Source: Chitinophagaceae bacterium
GTDB taxonomy: Bacteria > Bacteroidota > Bacteroidia > Chitinophagales > Chitinophagaceae
DNA length: 64,000 nt
Direction: 5' to 3'
Assembly (NCBI GenBank): GCA_016708765.1
Contig: JADJFD010000001.1
Span: 962,530-1,026,529, forward strand
Position numbers and translations under genes: made by a program. The notes beneath the pieces are model-generated. The model was not told the origin of the DNA and made no database searches. It saw only the letters and a program-made list of their open reading frames with translations. Of this stretch, positions 1-9,144 are shown piece after piece. How positions within the stretch are numbered: the first letter of the stretch is position 1; the number at the start of each line of letters is the position of its first letter.

Positions 1-2
1 GT

Positions 3-791
3 GTTATTCCAACGCTTAATGCCATGCCTAAAGCAAGGGTGTATGCAAATAAAGCAATTGAAAAGAACTCTTCTTTATCAGAAGCATATACAGCAGTGGC
101 TTTTATCAGTACATTTTATGACTGGAATTGGGAAGAAGCAAAAAAAGGCTTTCAAACGGTATTTGCTTATAATCCCAACTATGCTTCCGCCTATTATTGG
201 TACAGTTATTACCTCACTTTTGTAGAACGTAAATACAATGAAGCAATTGAATTAGCAAAAAAAGCCGCCGAGGAACTTGAGCCATTGGTTCCCATTTCAC
301 ATCATGTCTTGTCTATAATGTACATGAATGCTGGAAGATTTGAAGAAGGTGTTCAGGCAAGCACAAAAACATTGGAATTAGATGTAAACTCCTACCCAGG
401 TTATCGAGGTCTTGGATTAAACCTTGCAGGATTAAAGAAATTCGATGAAGCAATTGAAGCTTTTCAAATGGCAGTCAGTGTTTCATCAAGACAACCGCTT
501 CCACTTGTAGAATTAGCCTGGGTTTATTCATTAACAGGTAATGATTCGGCAATTCAGATTATTATGGATGAATTAATATTACGTTCAAAAACAGAATATA
601 TTGCTGCCACTTTTTTAAGTTGCCTGGCATACTATTTAAAAAATTACGACCAATCTTTAAAATATATGGAGCAGGCTTACGAACAGCGGGAATGTATACT
701 AGCCTGCATAAATACATATCCTTTAAGTACTTTCATACGTACAGATTCACGGTTTCAATCAATTATTAAGAAATTGAATTTCCCTGTTTAA
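3..791 (+). CDS. TPR-repeat protein, C-terminal part (5' end outside window)
   Basis: The reading frame is open from the first bases, so the true start lies upstream; the first internal ATG is at 24. About 260 residues remain and consist of degenerate tetratricopeptide repeats with the usual hydrophobic/small-residue pattern (for example around residues 20-60, NWEEAKKGF then NPNYASAYYWYSYYL, and FDEAIEAFQMAVSV further on). The NWEEA/NPNYA...WYSYYL style resembles the C-terminal TPR arrays of DNA-binding or adenylate-cyclase-like multidomain regulators and kinases, where TPRs mediate protein contacts. No catalytic domain is visible in the part present, so function cannot be assigned. No signal for membrane anchoring is seen. 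No terminator is evident before the next gene. Confidence 0.75.
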   Translation, partial: VIPTLNAMPKARVYANKAIEKNSSLSEAYTAVAFISTFYDWNWEEAKKGFQTVFAYNPNYASAYYWYSYYLTFVERKYNEAIELAKKAAEELEPLVPISHHVLSIMYMNAGRFEEGVQASTKTLELDVNSYPGYRGLGLNLAGLKKFDEAIEAFQMAVSVSSRQPLPLVELAWVYSLTGNDSAIQIIMDELILRSKTEYIAATFLSCLAYYLKNYDQSLKYMEQAYEQRECILACINTYPLSTFIRTDSRFQSIIKKLNFPV

Positions 792-915
792 TAAAGTTTT
801 CTTCCTAACAATATCTCCTGCTAGGCTCGTTGCATCTACCTTGTTCCCTTCAAAGTGCAAAGTATCTCGTTTTCTGCCAAATATAATTGACCACTTTTGA
901 AATTAGTTCTCCAAT

Positions 916-923
916 TATATTTG
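916..923 (+). promoter_or_regulatory. -7 promoter element, probably leaderless transcript
   Basis: TATATTTG matches the Bacteroidota -7 consensus TAnnTTTG. A TTTG lies at 896-899, 16 bases upstream, as a possible -33 element. Only four bases (CTGC) separate the element from the ATG at 928, so the transcript would start at or next to the start codon. Confidence 0.6.
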
Positions 924-927
924 CTGC

Positions 928-1410
928 ATGAACACTACCATCCGACTTATACAAGCTGAAGACAATCTGGTTATTGCTACAATAATCAGAGATGCATTAA
1001 CAGAGTTCGGTGCTAACAGACCGGGCACTGTGTTTACCGATCCAACAACGGATGCATTGTTTGAACTGTTTGCAAAGGATGGTGCTGCTTATTTTATTGC
1101 AGAGCATAATGGCACCGTAGTGGGAGGCGGCGGCTACTATCCTACCGAAGGGTTACCAGAAGATACTTGTGAGCTAGTGAAGATGTATCTGTCACCAGCG
1201 ATTAGAGGCACAGGCCTTGGCCGCACATTAATTGAAAAAAGCATAGCGGCTGCGAAAGAATATGGTTACAAAAGAATGTACCTGGAAAGTATGCCAGAAC
1301 TAAAACAGGCGTTGAATACTTATGCAAAGTTTGGTTTTGAATACCTGCCCGGCCCTATGGGTAACAGCGGACATACTGGCTGCAGCTTATGGATGCTGAA
1401 AACATTATAA
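928..1410 (+). CDS. GNAT family N-acetyltransferase
   Basis: A 160-residue single-domain GNAT, the usual length of the family. The acetyl-CoA pyrophosphate-binding motif RGTGLG is at residues 93-98, preceded by the beta-strand segment ELVKMYLSP and followed by the helix TLIEKSIAAAKEYGY, the canonical motif A arrangement. The C-terminal YAKFGFEYLPGP is the typical motif B end. It should transfer an acetyl group from acetyl-CoA to an amine; the substrate cannot be read from the sequence. The start is fixed by the promoter element only four bases upstream. It converges on the SprT-like gene, 11 bases away. Confidence 0.85.
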   Translation: MNTTIRLIQAEDNLVIATIIRDALTEFGANRPGTVFTDPTTDALFELFAKDGAAYFIAEHNGTVVGGGGYYPTEGLPEDTCELVKMYLSPAIRGTGLGRTLIEKSIAAAKEYGYKRMYLESMPELKQALNTYAKFGFEYLPGPMGNSGHTGCSLWMLKTL

Positions 1411-1421
1411 AAAGTAAAAAG

Positions 1422-2048
1422 CTAAACAGCCGTAACAACTTCCACAGGATACACCGGACTGAATAAATAGAGCTTACCCGTTTTTACTTCCAGACACTTG
1501 AATCGTTTTCTTAATTGCTCGCCTCGGCGAAAGACTCGTCCATCTTTTGTACGGAACAATTTGTTCAATTCAATTTCTTCTACTAGTTGTTGATTGGAAT
1601 TGGCTTTATCATATTTACGCAACACTCTTAGCAATCCATCTTCGGCACAACTGCTGGCAGCAGGACTTTTGAGGGAGAGAAGAATTTCTTTTTCCAGATC
1701 AGCAGGAAATACTTTGTGCTCTACAAACTGTGCAAGCAACTGACCAAAGATTAGCTTCCACTCTTTACCATGCGACTGTACCTTGTTACCATACTGCTCG
1801 AAAGTGAGCAGATGCGCCAGCTCATGTAACAAAGTAATGAGGAATGAATATTTATTAAGATTGCTATTTATACTTATGCGATGATTGGCATGATTGGTAC
1901 GATGACGATAATCGCCCAGTATGCTTGCTCTTTCTTTAGCTATAGTAAGATGTACTTTGTGCTGTTGCAGATAAGCCAATACTGCATCGCCAGTGCCGGG
2001 GGGCAAATAGTTTTGCAAGTAATTGACAGGCACTTCTTTTTTAGGCAT
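1422..2048 (-). CDS. SprT-like zinc metalloprotease domain protein
   Basis: 208 residues. The HExxH zinc motif HELAH is at residues 75-79, followed by an HGKEW motif at about residue 93 that supplies the third ligand in SprT-like proteins, so the metal site appears intact. The C-terminal 100 residues lack the four-cysteine zinc ribbon of E. coli SprT. The start ATG overlaps the stop of the upstream membrane-protein gene by eight bases, so it is the last gene of the operon that begins with the M23-N-terminal-like gene at 3472. Family members are poorly characterised; a cytoplasmic protease role is inference. Confidence 0.8.
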   Translation of the reverse strand: MPKKEVPVNYLQNYLPPGTGDAVLAYLQQHKVHLTIAKERASILGDYRHRTNHANHRISINSNLNKYSFLITLLHELAHLLTFEQYGNKVQSHGKEWKLIFGQLLAQFVEHKVFPADLEKEILLSLKSPAASSCAEDGLLRVLRKYDKANSNQQLVEEIELNKLFRTKDGRVFRRGEQLRKRFKCLEVKTGKLYLFSPVYPVEVVTAV

Positions 2049-2445
2049 GCTTCTTTGGCTTCAGTAATTGAAGGAGCTTACTAATTTCCAGTACACTGTA
2101 AATAATGTATAACACTGCGCAAATCATTAGTGCAGGTTTGCTTACGGCTTTCTTAGCAACCATGATGTAGACAAATGCAGAAATGGCTACTACAAAAAAA
2201 CGGATGATGAAACCAGCATAAATAGATCTTACAAATGCCTGCGGGTTTGCTGACTTAAAGGAACGCTGCGTAATAACCAATGTCGCTAACGAAACAAGAA
2301 AGAGAATAAAATTGCCGATGATAACAACCGTGCCATCTATATTGTAATTGGCAAACACTCCTTGCCTGTCAAGAAACAGAAATAAAAAATTAGAAGCAAT
2401 CCAGCAATAAGTGATTGACTGATTAAAGATCGTTTTCCTCTTCAT
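2041..2445 (-). CDS. small membrane protein, AtpI-like
   Basis: I start it at ATG 2445 (MKRKTIFNQ), giving 134 residues; a longer frame to 2553 would run deep into the AtpZ gene and begins with unrelated sequence. About four hydrophobic segments are visible (roughly residues 12-26, 36-57, 75-97 and 105-122) and the C-terminus is basic (KPKKHA). Position directly after atpZ and the four-helix layout suggest the AtpI-like protein that in Bacteroidota usually sits between atpZ and atpB and helps assemble the F0 c-ring. Here atpB does not follow. Sequence similarity to AtpI is weak by eye, so the name is mainly contextual. Confidence 0.65.
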   Translation of the reverse strand: MKRKTIFNQSITYCWIASNFLFLFLDRQGVFANYNIDGTVVIIGNFILFLVSLATLVITQRSFKSANPQAFVRSIYAGFIIRFFVVAISAFVYIMVAKKAVSKPALMICAVLYIIYSVLEISKLLQLLKPKKHA

Positions 2446-2671
2446 TGTTATTTTTTCTGGTGGTTTCTCTGTAGAGTTTGTAAAACATTGCTGATAATAC
2501 AAGCAAAGGTAAGACAGAAGCAAATAAGGGTGACGTATGCAGCCATTTGTCAATTTTCAATCCTCCAAAAACTGATAAGCCAATCGCCACTAATAATTGT
2601 GTGCCCAATCCGGCATATTTCATTAAAAATTCCTTGTTACTACTTTGCGATGGCTTGTGCTTGTTGTTCAT
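2423..2671 (-). CDS. AtpZ/AtpI family F0F1-ATPase-associated protein
   Basis: 82 residues with two membrane helices joined by GGLKIDKWLH, the conserved turn of the AtpZ family (GxxxDxxL-type), and an acidic tail. These small proteins associate with F0 of ATP synthase and are implicated in cation (Mg2+/Ca2+) handling or assembly. The ATG at 2671 overlaps the end of the bactofilin gene by 32 bases; an internal ATG at 2623 (MKYAGLGTQ) would avoid the overlap and cannot be excluded. The 3' end overlaps the next gene by 23 bases, so translation of the cluster is tightly coupled. Confidence 0.8.
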   Translation of the reverse strand: MNNKHKPSQSSNKEFLMKYAGLGTQLLVAIGLSVFGGLKIDKWLHTSPLFASVLPLLVLSAMFYKLYRETTRKNNNEEENDL

Positions 2672-3053
2672 TTTTGCTTATCTCTACTACGTTAGCACCC
2701 ATATGGCATTGCCCGTTAAAGGTGGCGGTTGGTTCTATTTGCAATTTACCGGCATAAATGTTTCCGGTAACAGTAGAATCTCCTCTTAACTGCAGCAATT
2801 CTTTTGCCCGGATATTACCTGAAACTTTTCCAACAATATCGGCCTGGTTACCCATAATGTCACCTTCTACCACACCGCTGGTACCAACAATGATTTTAGC
2901 ATTACTGTTGATGTTTCCAATTACGGTTCCATCAATTCGTAAATCATTGTTGCTTTTGATGTCGCCTTTAAGTGTTGTTCCAGCACCAATAAGAGTGGCA
3001 CCGCTTCCATTGTTAGTTGTGTTTGACATTTCGGTTTTGTTTTTAGTAAACAT
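2640..3053 (-). CDS. bactofilin (polymer-forming cytoskeletal protein)
   Basis: 137 residues. After a short disordered N-terminus (TNNGSGATLIGAGTTLKGD) come regular beta-helix turns with the bactofilin pattern (LRIDGTVIGNI, IIVGTSGVVEGDI, ADIVGKVSGNI, LQLRGDSTVTGNI), ending in FNGQCHMG, very like the usual bactofilin C-terminal FxGxCxM. Bactofilins form nucleotide-free membrane-associated filaments that often scaffold peptidoglycan enzymes. The gene sits 11 bases after an M23-N-terminal-like gene, the expected partner, and before atpZ. Start could be ATG 3053 or ATG 3029 (MSNTT); the first is kept because it leaves the shortest gap. Confidence 0.92.
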   Translation of the reverse strand: MFTKNKTEMSNTTNNGSGATLIGAGTTLKGDIKSNNDLRIDGTVIGNINSNAKIIVGTSGVVEGDIMGNQADIVGKVSGNIRAKELLQLRGDSTVTGNIYAGKLQIEPTATFNGQCHMGANVVEISKNEQQAQAIAK

Positions 3054-3064
3054 ATCTATTGATT

Positions 3065-3472
3065 TTAGTCATTGGATATTTCTGCATTTGGCAATTTCAG
3101 CATCGTTGTATCCATTACAACCGTATTATCTCCTTTTAATGGTCCGTTTCTTAATCCTGCATCAAACTGTTGTAATAATAAAATCTGCTTGTTAGCTTCA
3201 TCAACCTGATATTTCAATTGTCTTAGCTCCGTTACAGATTTATAATCGGTACTGGCTCCGGGAATATAATACTTCAAAGGTGTGAAAACGATGAGGGCTA
3301 CTGTAAGGCCCACCAATAAGACAAAAACTGTGCTTAACATGACGTAAACACTCAATCTGGATAATTTAAAAGTAACCACTTCCTCATAAGTGTCATCATT
3401 CATAACGACAAGCCGGTAGCGGTTTCTAAGCCTTTTCAGGGTAGAACCTGCGTCTAATTTTACCATAACCAC
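3065..3472 (-). CDS. membrane protein resembling the N-terminus of M23 peptidases, without the peptidase domain
   Basis: 135 residues. The cytoplasmic stretch RNRYRLVVMNDDTYEEVVTF followed by one membrane helix (about residues 44-66) and a periplasmic coiled-coil-like segment (VTELRQLKYQVDEANKQILLLQQ) match the N-terminal half of the membrane-anchored M23 endopeptidases that usually precede bactofilin in Bacteroidota. The protein ends where the M23 domain should start, and the bactofilin gene begins 11 bases later, so no hidden peptidase frame is possible downstream. It may be a family of peptidase-free anchors or a genuine loss. A near-consensus -7 element (TACCTTTA on the minus strand, 3485-3492) lies upstream. 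Confidence 0.75.
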   Translation of the reverse strand: MVMVKLDAGSTLKRLRNRYRLVVMNDDTYEEVVTFKLSRLSVYVMLSTVFVLLVGLTVALIVFTPLKYYIPGASTDYKSVTELRQLKYQVDEANKQILLLQQFDAGLRNGPLKGDNTVVMDTTMLKLPNAEISND

Positions 3473-3609
3473 ATTTTATAGGTTTAAAGGTAAGAAATGA
3501 CGGTTTGTAATGCCAATTTAGCCCGGTCAAATTGAACTAAAAAAAATGGCCTATTTTTATACTAAATTGTTTGAAATTCAGTTAATAAGACTTTAGATTG
3601 CGACGGAAA

Positions 3610-6543
3610 ATGCGACTGACCCGAAATACTTTTACTGCTGTTCTCCTCCTTATCCTCTGCCAAATCAGTTTACCTGCTTTCAGCCAGTTGGGAATACCTA
3701 TTACTATCTCAAAACCAAAGGAATACGAAGAAAGAGTATTACGTTCCGAAAAATCGGAAGATTCTAAGTTTACCTTACCAAAAAGGTTTATTCAAAATAC
3801 AGTTACCCATTACAACTATTACTTTAATGCCAATACAAAGCTGAATGAAGTATTGGAAAGAGCCAAACTAGGATTTAAAGATGATTATTCTGAATTGCTC
3901 CCTTTCTATAACTATTCGCTTGATGTAACTGCCGGAGATTCTATCCAACTTGACTCAATAACCTATAAATCATCCAGCGGTATTGCTTTGCATGATCTTA
4001 GAAATGATTGGGTAGATAACCTTTATTTATTATGGGGAGCCTCATTTTACCTGCAAAAGAAATTTGATTCTGCCTACCTAATGTTTCAATTCATCAATTA
4101 TGCATTTGCTCCAAAAGAAAAAGACGGATATTATCTAACGATAGGAAGTGCAAGAGATGGCAACTCTGCTTATAGCATTGCAACAAAAGAGAAAAGCAGT
4201 ATAGCTAAAAAAATATTTTCAGAACCGCCAAGCCGTAATGATGCTTTTATCTGGCAGATAAGAAATTTTTTAGCGCAAGATCAATTTGCCGAAGCATCCA
4301 GTTTAATAGTAGCATTAAAGAACGATCCTGTTTTTCCAAAACGATTACACAACGACCTTTCTGAAGTACAATCTTTCTGGTTTTACAAGCAAAAGATGTG
4401 GGACAGCGCAGCAGTGCATTTAACCAACGCATTAAACAATGCCACCAACCTGCAGGAAAAAGCAAGATGGGAATACTTGGCCGCACAACTTTACGAACTA
4501 TCAGGAAACTATAAAGAGTCAGAAAAATATTTTGGGAAAGTAAGTACCCATACTACCGATCCAATACTTGACATTTATGCAAGGCTTTCTGCCCTTCGTG
4601 TAAACAGAGATGGCGGCGAGCAAACCATTGAGAAAAATGTTGCCAAGCTTATACGGATGGCAAAACAGGATAAGTATGAAGATTATCGTGACATCATTTA
4701 CTACATGGCTGCTCAAATGCAATTGCAGGGGAATAATATTGACGAGGCAATAGCATTGCTATTAAAAAGCACAAAATATTCTAACAACGGAGAAGAACAA
4801 AGAAATAAAGCCTTCCTTCAACTTGCTGATCTTTCTCTTGCAAAAAAGAATTACAGACAGGCTTATAATTTTTATGACAGCCTAAAATTGGATGATCCTT
4901 CACTGAAAAATGTTGATGAAATAAAAGCAAAGAAAACTTCGCTGGGACTTATTGCCGGTAACTTAGAAATAATAGAACGACAGGACAGTTTGCAACGGAT
5001 TGCTGCAATGCCAGAAGATAATCGAAAAGACTTTGTAAAAAAACTGGTAAAGCAATTACGAAAGCAACAGGGATTGAAAGATGAGCCTTCATCAACCGGC
5101 TCTCCTTTTACCACTCCTACCATACCATCTTTATTCCCAACAAATACAAAAGGAGAATGGTATTTTTATAATACAGCATCCCGATCCAGAGGACAAGCTG
5201 ATTTTAAAAGCAGATGGGGAACAAGAGCCAATATGGACAACTGGCGGAGAAGTGCGGCAACTGGAAATATAATACCAAATAATGTTTCGGGTCAAAACCC
5301 GAATAACAGAACTCCTGGCGGACAGCAAGAAACAGAATTATCATTTGATGCGCTGTATGATAATCTTCCATTGACACCGGAAGCTATAAAAGTATCTAAC
5401 GACTCTATTCAGGAAGCAATGCTTGCACTTGGAAAAGCTTATATCCAAAACATAGAAGATTGTAATGCTGGTACAGCCACATTAGAAGAATTAAGAATCA
5501 GATTTCCAGAGTATGCAAAAATGGATGAAGTATTATTCAACCTATTTTACTGTTATAATAAAAATGGAGATGCAGCAAGAGCAGCTACATTAAAAAAATC
5601 ATTATCACAGAACTTTGTCAACAGCGATTTCAATAAAATTCTAACAACAGGCATTAATCCAAATTCAGGGCTACCAAATCCTGAAGCAACAAAAACCTAT
5701 GAAGACATTTATGATTTGTTTATAGAAGGAAACTTTGCCGAAGCAATTGCACAAAAGAAAAAAGCTGATAGCATTTATAACAAAAATTTTTGGACACCTC
5801 AGTTACTTTATATAGAAGCAGTTTATTATGCTAAACAAAGAGACGATAGTGCTGCCAAAAAAGTATTGAACAACCTGATAACTCAGTTTGGAGATTCTCC
5901 ATTAAAAGAAAAAGCAACTACACTACTGGACGTATTGGGAAGAAGAGCACAGATAGAAGAAGAATTGAAAAATATGGTGGTAACTCGTTTACCTGAAGAT
6001 AAGGTGTCGTTACCAAAAGATCCCGTTACAATAATTACACAGCCAAAGCCAGACACAGCAAATGTGCAACCAGTAACTCCTATTCCACCAATTGTAGTTA
6101 ACAATGTTCCGCCGCAAGATACGAGTATGGTAAAACCACCAGTGACTGTTTCATCGTCGTATGTAAACTCTCCTAACGAAGCACATTATGTGGTATTATT
6201 ATTAAACAAAGTTGACCCGGTTTTTTCTAATGGGGCAAAAAATGCTTTTCTAAGATTTAATCGTACGAATTATTCCGCTAAGAATTATTCTGCTGATCTC
6301 TTTGAGCTGAATGCTGAATATAAATTGTTGCTCATTGCACCATTTACAAATGCGCAGGATGCAATTAACTATATTGAAAAAACAAAGCCAAGAACTGCTT
6401 CAGAAATTATACCATGGTTAAAAGGTGGTAAATATTTCTTTTCCATATTAACAAACGGGAACTTTGATGTGTTGAAATTTAATATGGACGTAGATGTTTA
6501 TAAAGCTTTCTTGAACCAACATTTTCCCGGAAAGTTTGATTAA
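3610..6543 (+). CDS. sprE: SprE/PorW, T9SS and gliding motility TPR protein
   Basis: About 977 residues from ATG 3610 (an upstream in-frame TTG at 3598 is less likely). A signal peptide ends around PAFSQ; the Cys in it lacks a good lipobox, unlike lipoprotein PorW. The block KFTLPKRFIQNTVTHYNYYFNANTKLN..., HDLRNDWVDNLYLLWG and INYAFAPKEKDGYY is diagnostic of SprE/PorW. Many TPR-like helical repeats follow, then a Pro/Thr-rich linker near residues 800-850 and a C-terminal SPOR-like globular region (AHYVVLLLNKVDP...). SprE/PorW is a periplasmic T9SS component linked to the PorK/N ring and required for cargo secretion. The class A PBP follows; this pairing is common in the phylum. The cargo-type sorting domain at the right edge of the window is a potential client. 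Confidence 0.9.
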   Translation: MRLTRNTFTAVLLLILCQISLPAFSQLGIPITISKPKEYEERVLRSEKSEDSKFTLPKRFIQNTVTHYNYYFNANTKLNEVLERAKLGFKDDYSELLPFYNYSLDVTAGDSIQLDSITYKSSSGIALHDLRNDWVDNLYLLWGASFYLQKKFDSAYLMFQFINYAFAPKEKDGYYLTIGSARDGNSAYSIATKEKSSIAKKIFSEPPSRNDAFIWQIRNFLAQDQFAEASSLIVALKNDPVFPKRLHNDLSEVQSFWFYKQKMWDSAAVHLTNALNNATNLQEKARWEYLAAQLYELSGNYKESEKYFGKVSTHTTDPILDIYARLSALRVNRDGGEQTIEKNVAKLIRMAKQDKYEDYRDIIYYMAAQMQLQGNNIDEAIALLLKSTKYSNNGEEQRNKAFLQLADLSLAKKNYRQAYNFYDSLKLDDPSLKNVDEIKAKKTSLGLIAGNLEIIERQDSLQRIAAMPEDNRKDFVKKLVKQLRKQQGLKDEPSSTGSPFTTPTIPSLFPTNTKGEWYFYNTASRSRGQADFKSRWGTRANMDNWRRSAATGNIIPNNVSGQNPNNRTPGGQQETELSFDALYDNLPLTPEAIKVSNDSIQEAMLALGKAYIQNIEDCNAGTATLEELRIRFPEYAKMDEVLFNLFYCYNKNGDAARAATLKKSLSQNFVNSDFNKILTTGINPNSGLPNPEATKTYEDIYDLFIEGNFAEAIAQKKKADSIYNKNFWTPQLLYIEAVYYAKQRDDSAAKKVLNNLITQFGDSPLKEKATTLLDVLGRRAQIEEELKNMVVTRLPEDKVSLPKDPVTIITQPKPDTANVQPVTPIPPIVVNNVPPQDTSMVKPPVTVSSSYVNSPNEAHYVVLLLNKVDPVFSNGAKNAFLRFNRTNYSAKNYSADLFELNAEYKLLLIAPFTNAQDAINYIEKTKPRTASEIIPWLKGGKYFFSILTNGNFDVLKFNMDVDVYKAFLNQHFPGKFD

Positions 6544-6580
6544 TCTTAACAGAAAGGATAAACAACGAGGTATTTACAGA

Positions 6581-6588
6581 TACTTTTG
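6581..6588 (+). promoter_or_regulatory. possible -7 element for the PBP gene
   Basis: TACTTTTG fits TAnnTTTG exactly and lies in the sprE-PBP gap; no convincing -33 element is seen. It would give a leader of roughly 95 bases. Confidence 0.4.
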
Positions 6589-6687
6589 CAAAATATTAGA
6601 CTCTTAGGCAACTCCACCGCAATCTATTTTCTTAATTTAGGGGATTGAAAAAACTATTCGCTGAAATTACAATAACCTGAGTATTAA

Positions 6688-9138
6688 ATGAGCAGTAAAA
6701 ATATACAGATGAAAAAAACCGTTCGAATTTTTTGGCGCATTTTTGGAGTGGGTTTTATTTTATTTATTGCTTTGGTATTGATGGCCAATTTTGGTGTGTT
6801 TGGCAAAATGCCTTCGCTATCTGAATTGGAAAACCCATCCATCCTTCAGGCATCTGAAGTATATGCAGAAGATGGAACACTGATGGGTAAATACTATACT
6901 GAAAGAGGTAACCGGAGCAATGTAAAGTATAGCGATATTTCAACACATGTCATTGATGCATTAGTTGCTACCGAAGATGAACGTTTTCATCAACATAGTG
7001 GAATAGATTTCAAATCTACGCTAAGGGCAATTCTTACTCTAGGTTCTCAAGGCGGAGGAAGTACCATCACTCAGCAGTTAGCAAAGGCATTGCTTGCACA
7101 AGGCAGTAAAAACAGAGCCACAAGAGTAATTGAAAAATTAAAAGAGTGGATTATTGCTGTAAAACTTGAGAAGAATTTTACCAAAGAAGAAATCATCACA
7201 TTGTATTTAAACGTTGTTCCATTTGGAAATAATATTTATGGTATACGAAATGCCGCCCGTTCTTTCTTTCAAAAAGAACCCGATCGCCTGAATGTAGAAG
7301 AGGCTGCTTTACTTGTTGGAATGCTAAAAGGAAATAGTATTTACAATCCTACCCACAATCCAAAAGCAGCACTAGACAGAAGAAATATTGTAATCGGCCA
7401 GATGGAAGTAAACGGGAAAATAAAACCAACAGAGGCCGCAAAATTTAAAGCCACACCAATTAAGCTTAATTATAAAAAGCTGGATGAAAATACAGGCTAT
7501 GCTCCTTATTTCAGAGAGGTATTAAAATCAGAATTACGAGAAGCTTTAAAAGGACTAAAAAATCCAAACGGCGATGATTACAGCATTTATAATGATGGAT
7601 TGAAAGTATATACAACGATAAACATTCAGATGCAGGAAATTGCCGAAGAAGGAATGGCACAACATATGTTGCTATTGCAAAAAGGAATTAATGCTAGATC
7701 TGATTTCAAAAATGGTAGCATCTGGAAAGGAAGAGAAAAGTTTTTGGAAAAGGCTGCCAAAGAATCTGATCGTTGGAAAAATCTGGAAGAAGACGGATTA
7801 AGTGATAAAGAAATAAGAGCAAGCTTTGATGTAAAAGTGCCAATGAAGGTTTTCGTATGGAATAGCAAAAGAGAAAAAGATACCACTCTAACTCCAATGG
7901 ATTCTATCAAGTATCATTTACAAATGGAGCAAGCTGGTTTTATGGCAATGGACCCGGTAACTGGTGAAGTAAGAGCATGGGTAGGTGGCATTGATTTTAA
8001 AACCTACAAGAATGACCATGTGAACTTGAATACAAAACGACAAGTTGGTTCAACTATAAAGCCGTTTTTATACACTCAAGCCATGGAGGAAAGAGGTTTT
8101 ACTCCTGAAACAGAATGGGAGAATGTTGCCCAGTTTTTCCCGGGCAGTGGCTGGGTTCCTTCTGGCAGAAAATGTGGCGGCGGCAGTATGTCAATGGCTA
8201 ATGCATTGGCTTTTTCTAAAAACTGTGCAACAGCGTACATTATGAAACAAGTGGGGCCGCAACAATTTTCAGATTTTCTTTCCCGAATAAGTATTCCAAC
8301 GAAAGTAAAGCCCTACCCTTCCATTGCCTTAGGTACTTGCGATTTATCGATTTACGAAATGCTATGGGGCTATACCATTTTTGCGGGTAGAGGTTTTTCT
8401 ACAAGACCTTATAGCATCAGCCGGATAGAAGATAGAAATGGTAATGTTATTAAACGATTTGATTATAGTGTAAATAGAAAAGAAGCCATCAGCGAAGTAA
8501 CTGCCTACACCATGGCAAGAATGATGCAAGGCACTGTTGACAAAGGAACCGCCAGAGGTATGAGAAGCCGTGTTGGAGCTGCAGAAATGGGAGGGAAAAC
8601 AGGAACTACCGATGACAATGCAGATGCATGGTTTATTGGCTATACCCCACAATTATTGGCAGGTTCGTGGGTTGGGTTTGAATACCAGTTTATGCGCAAC
8701 CAAGGTGATGGTTCAAGAATAGCCCGACCTATTACTGAATATTTTTTTAGAAAAGTACTGGCAAATAAAAAATTGGGTATTGAAAAAGATGCAAAATTTG
8801 TGAAGCCGGCAGAAATGGAAAACGAAATCAACAGTGCTGATATAATAATCAGTGATAGCGACCCTAACCCAGGTGCGGAAGGAAATGACCAAGGTGTAGG
8901 TAATGAGCAGGACTATTATAATGATTACGATTCGCCAGACACACTTGGACCTGAGTCAAAACCTTTGCCAGTTGAGGAAGACAACAAACTTCCTAAAAAG
9001 GATACCACAAAGACCATTACAAAATCAACCGCAATAAAAAATGAAGATCCGAGCATTAAACCTATTGGTTCTGCAACTGAAGAACCTGAGAAAAAGAAGG
9101 GACTCCTAAAACGATTGTTGAAAAAGAAAAACGATTAG
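6688..9138 (+). CDS. class A penicillin-binding protein (PBP1A type)
   Basis: 816 residues: short cytoplasmic tail, one membrane helix (about residues 12-33), GT51 glycosyltransferase domain with catalytic Glu in TEDERF (E96) and the GGSTITQQLAKALL motif, then a penicillin-binding transpeptidase domain with S455xxK458, S510-K-N512 and K637TG. All catalytic motifs are intact. It polymerises lipid II and cross-links the stem peptides in the periplasm. The C-terminal 120 residues are a low-complexity, charged tail ending in a KKKGLLKRLLKKK-like basic stretch, common in Bacteroidota PBPs. A strong terminator follows 6 bases after the stop codon. Confidence 0.95.
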   Translation: MSSKNIQMKKTVRIFWRIFGVGFILFIALVLMANFGVFGKMPSLSELENPSILQASEVYAEDGTLMGKYYTERGNRSNVKYSDISTHVIDALVATEDERFHQHSGIDFKSTLRAILTLGSQGGGSTITQQLAKALLAQGSKNRATRVIEKLKEWIIAVKLEKNFTKEEIITLYLNVVPFGNNIYGIRNAARSFFQKEPDRLNVEEAALLVGMLKGNSIYNPTHNPKAALDRRNIVIGQMEVNGKIKPTEAAKFKATPIKLNYKKLDENTGYAPYFREVLKSELREALKGLKNPNGDDYSIYNDGLKVYTTINIQMQEIAEEGMAQHMLLLQKGINARSDFKNGSIWKGREKFLEKAAKESDRWKNLEEDGLSDKEIRASFDVKVPMKVFVWNSKREKDTTLTPMDSIKYHLQMEQAGFMAMDPVTGEVRAWVGGIDFKTYKNDHVNLNTKRQVGSTIKPFLYTQAMEERGFTPETEWENVAQFFPGSGWVPSGRKCGGGSMSMANALAFSKNCATAYIMKQVGPQQFSDFLSRISIPTKVKPYPSIALGTCDLSIYEMLWGYTIFAGRGFSTRPYSISRIEDRNGNVIKRFDYSVNRKEAISEVTAYTMARMMQGTVDKGTARGMRSRVGAAEMGGKTGTTDDNADAWFIGYTPQLLAGSWVGFEYQFMRNQGDGSRIARPITEYFFRKVLANKKLGIEKDAKFVKPAEMENEINSADIIISDSDPNPGAEGNDQGVGNEQDYYNDYDSPDTLGPESKPLPVEEDNKLPKKDTTKTITKSTAIKNEDPSIKPIGSATEEPEKKKGLLKRLLKKKND

Positions 9139-9144
9139 ATTTTT

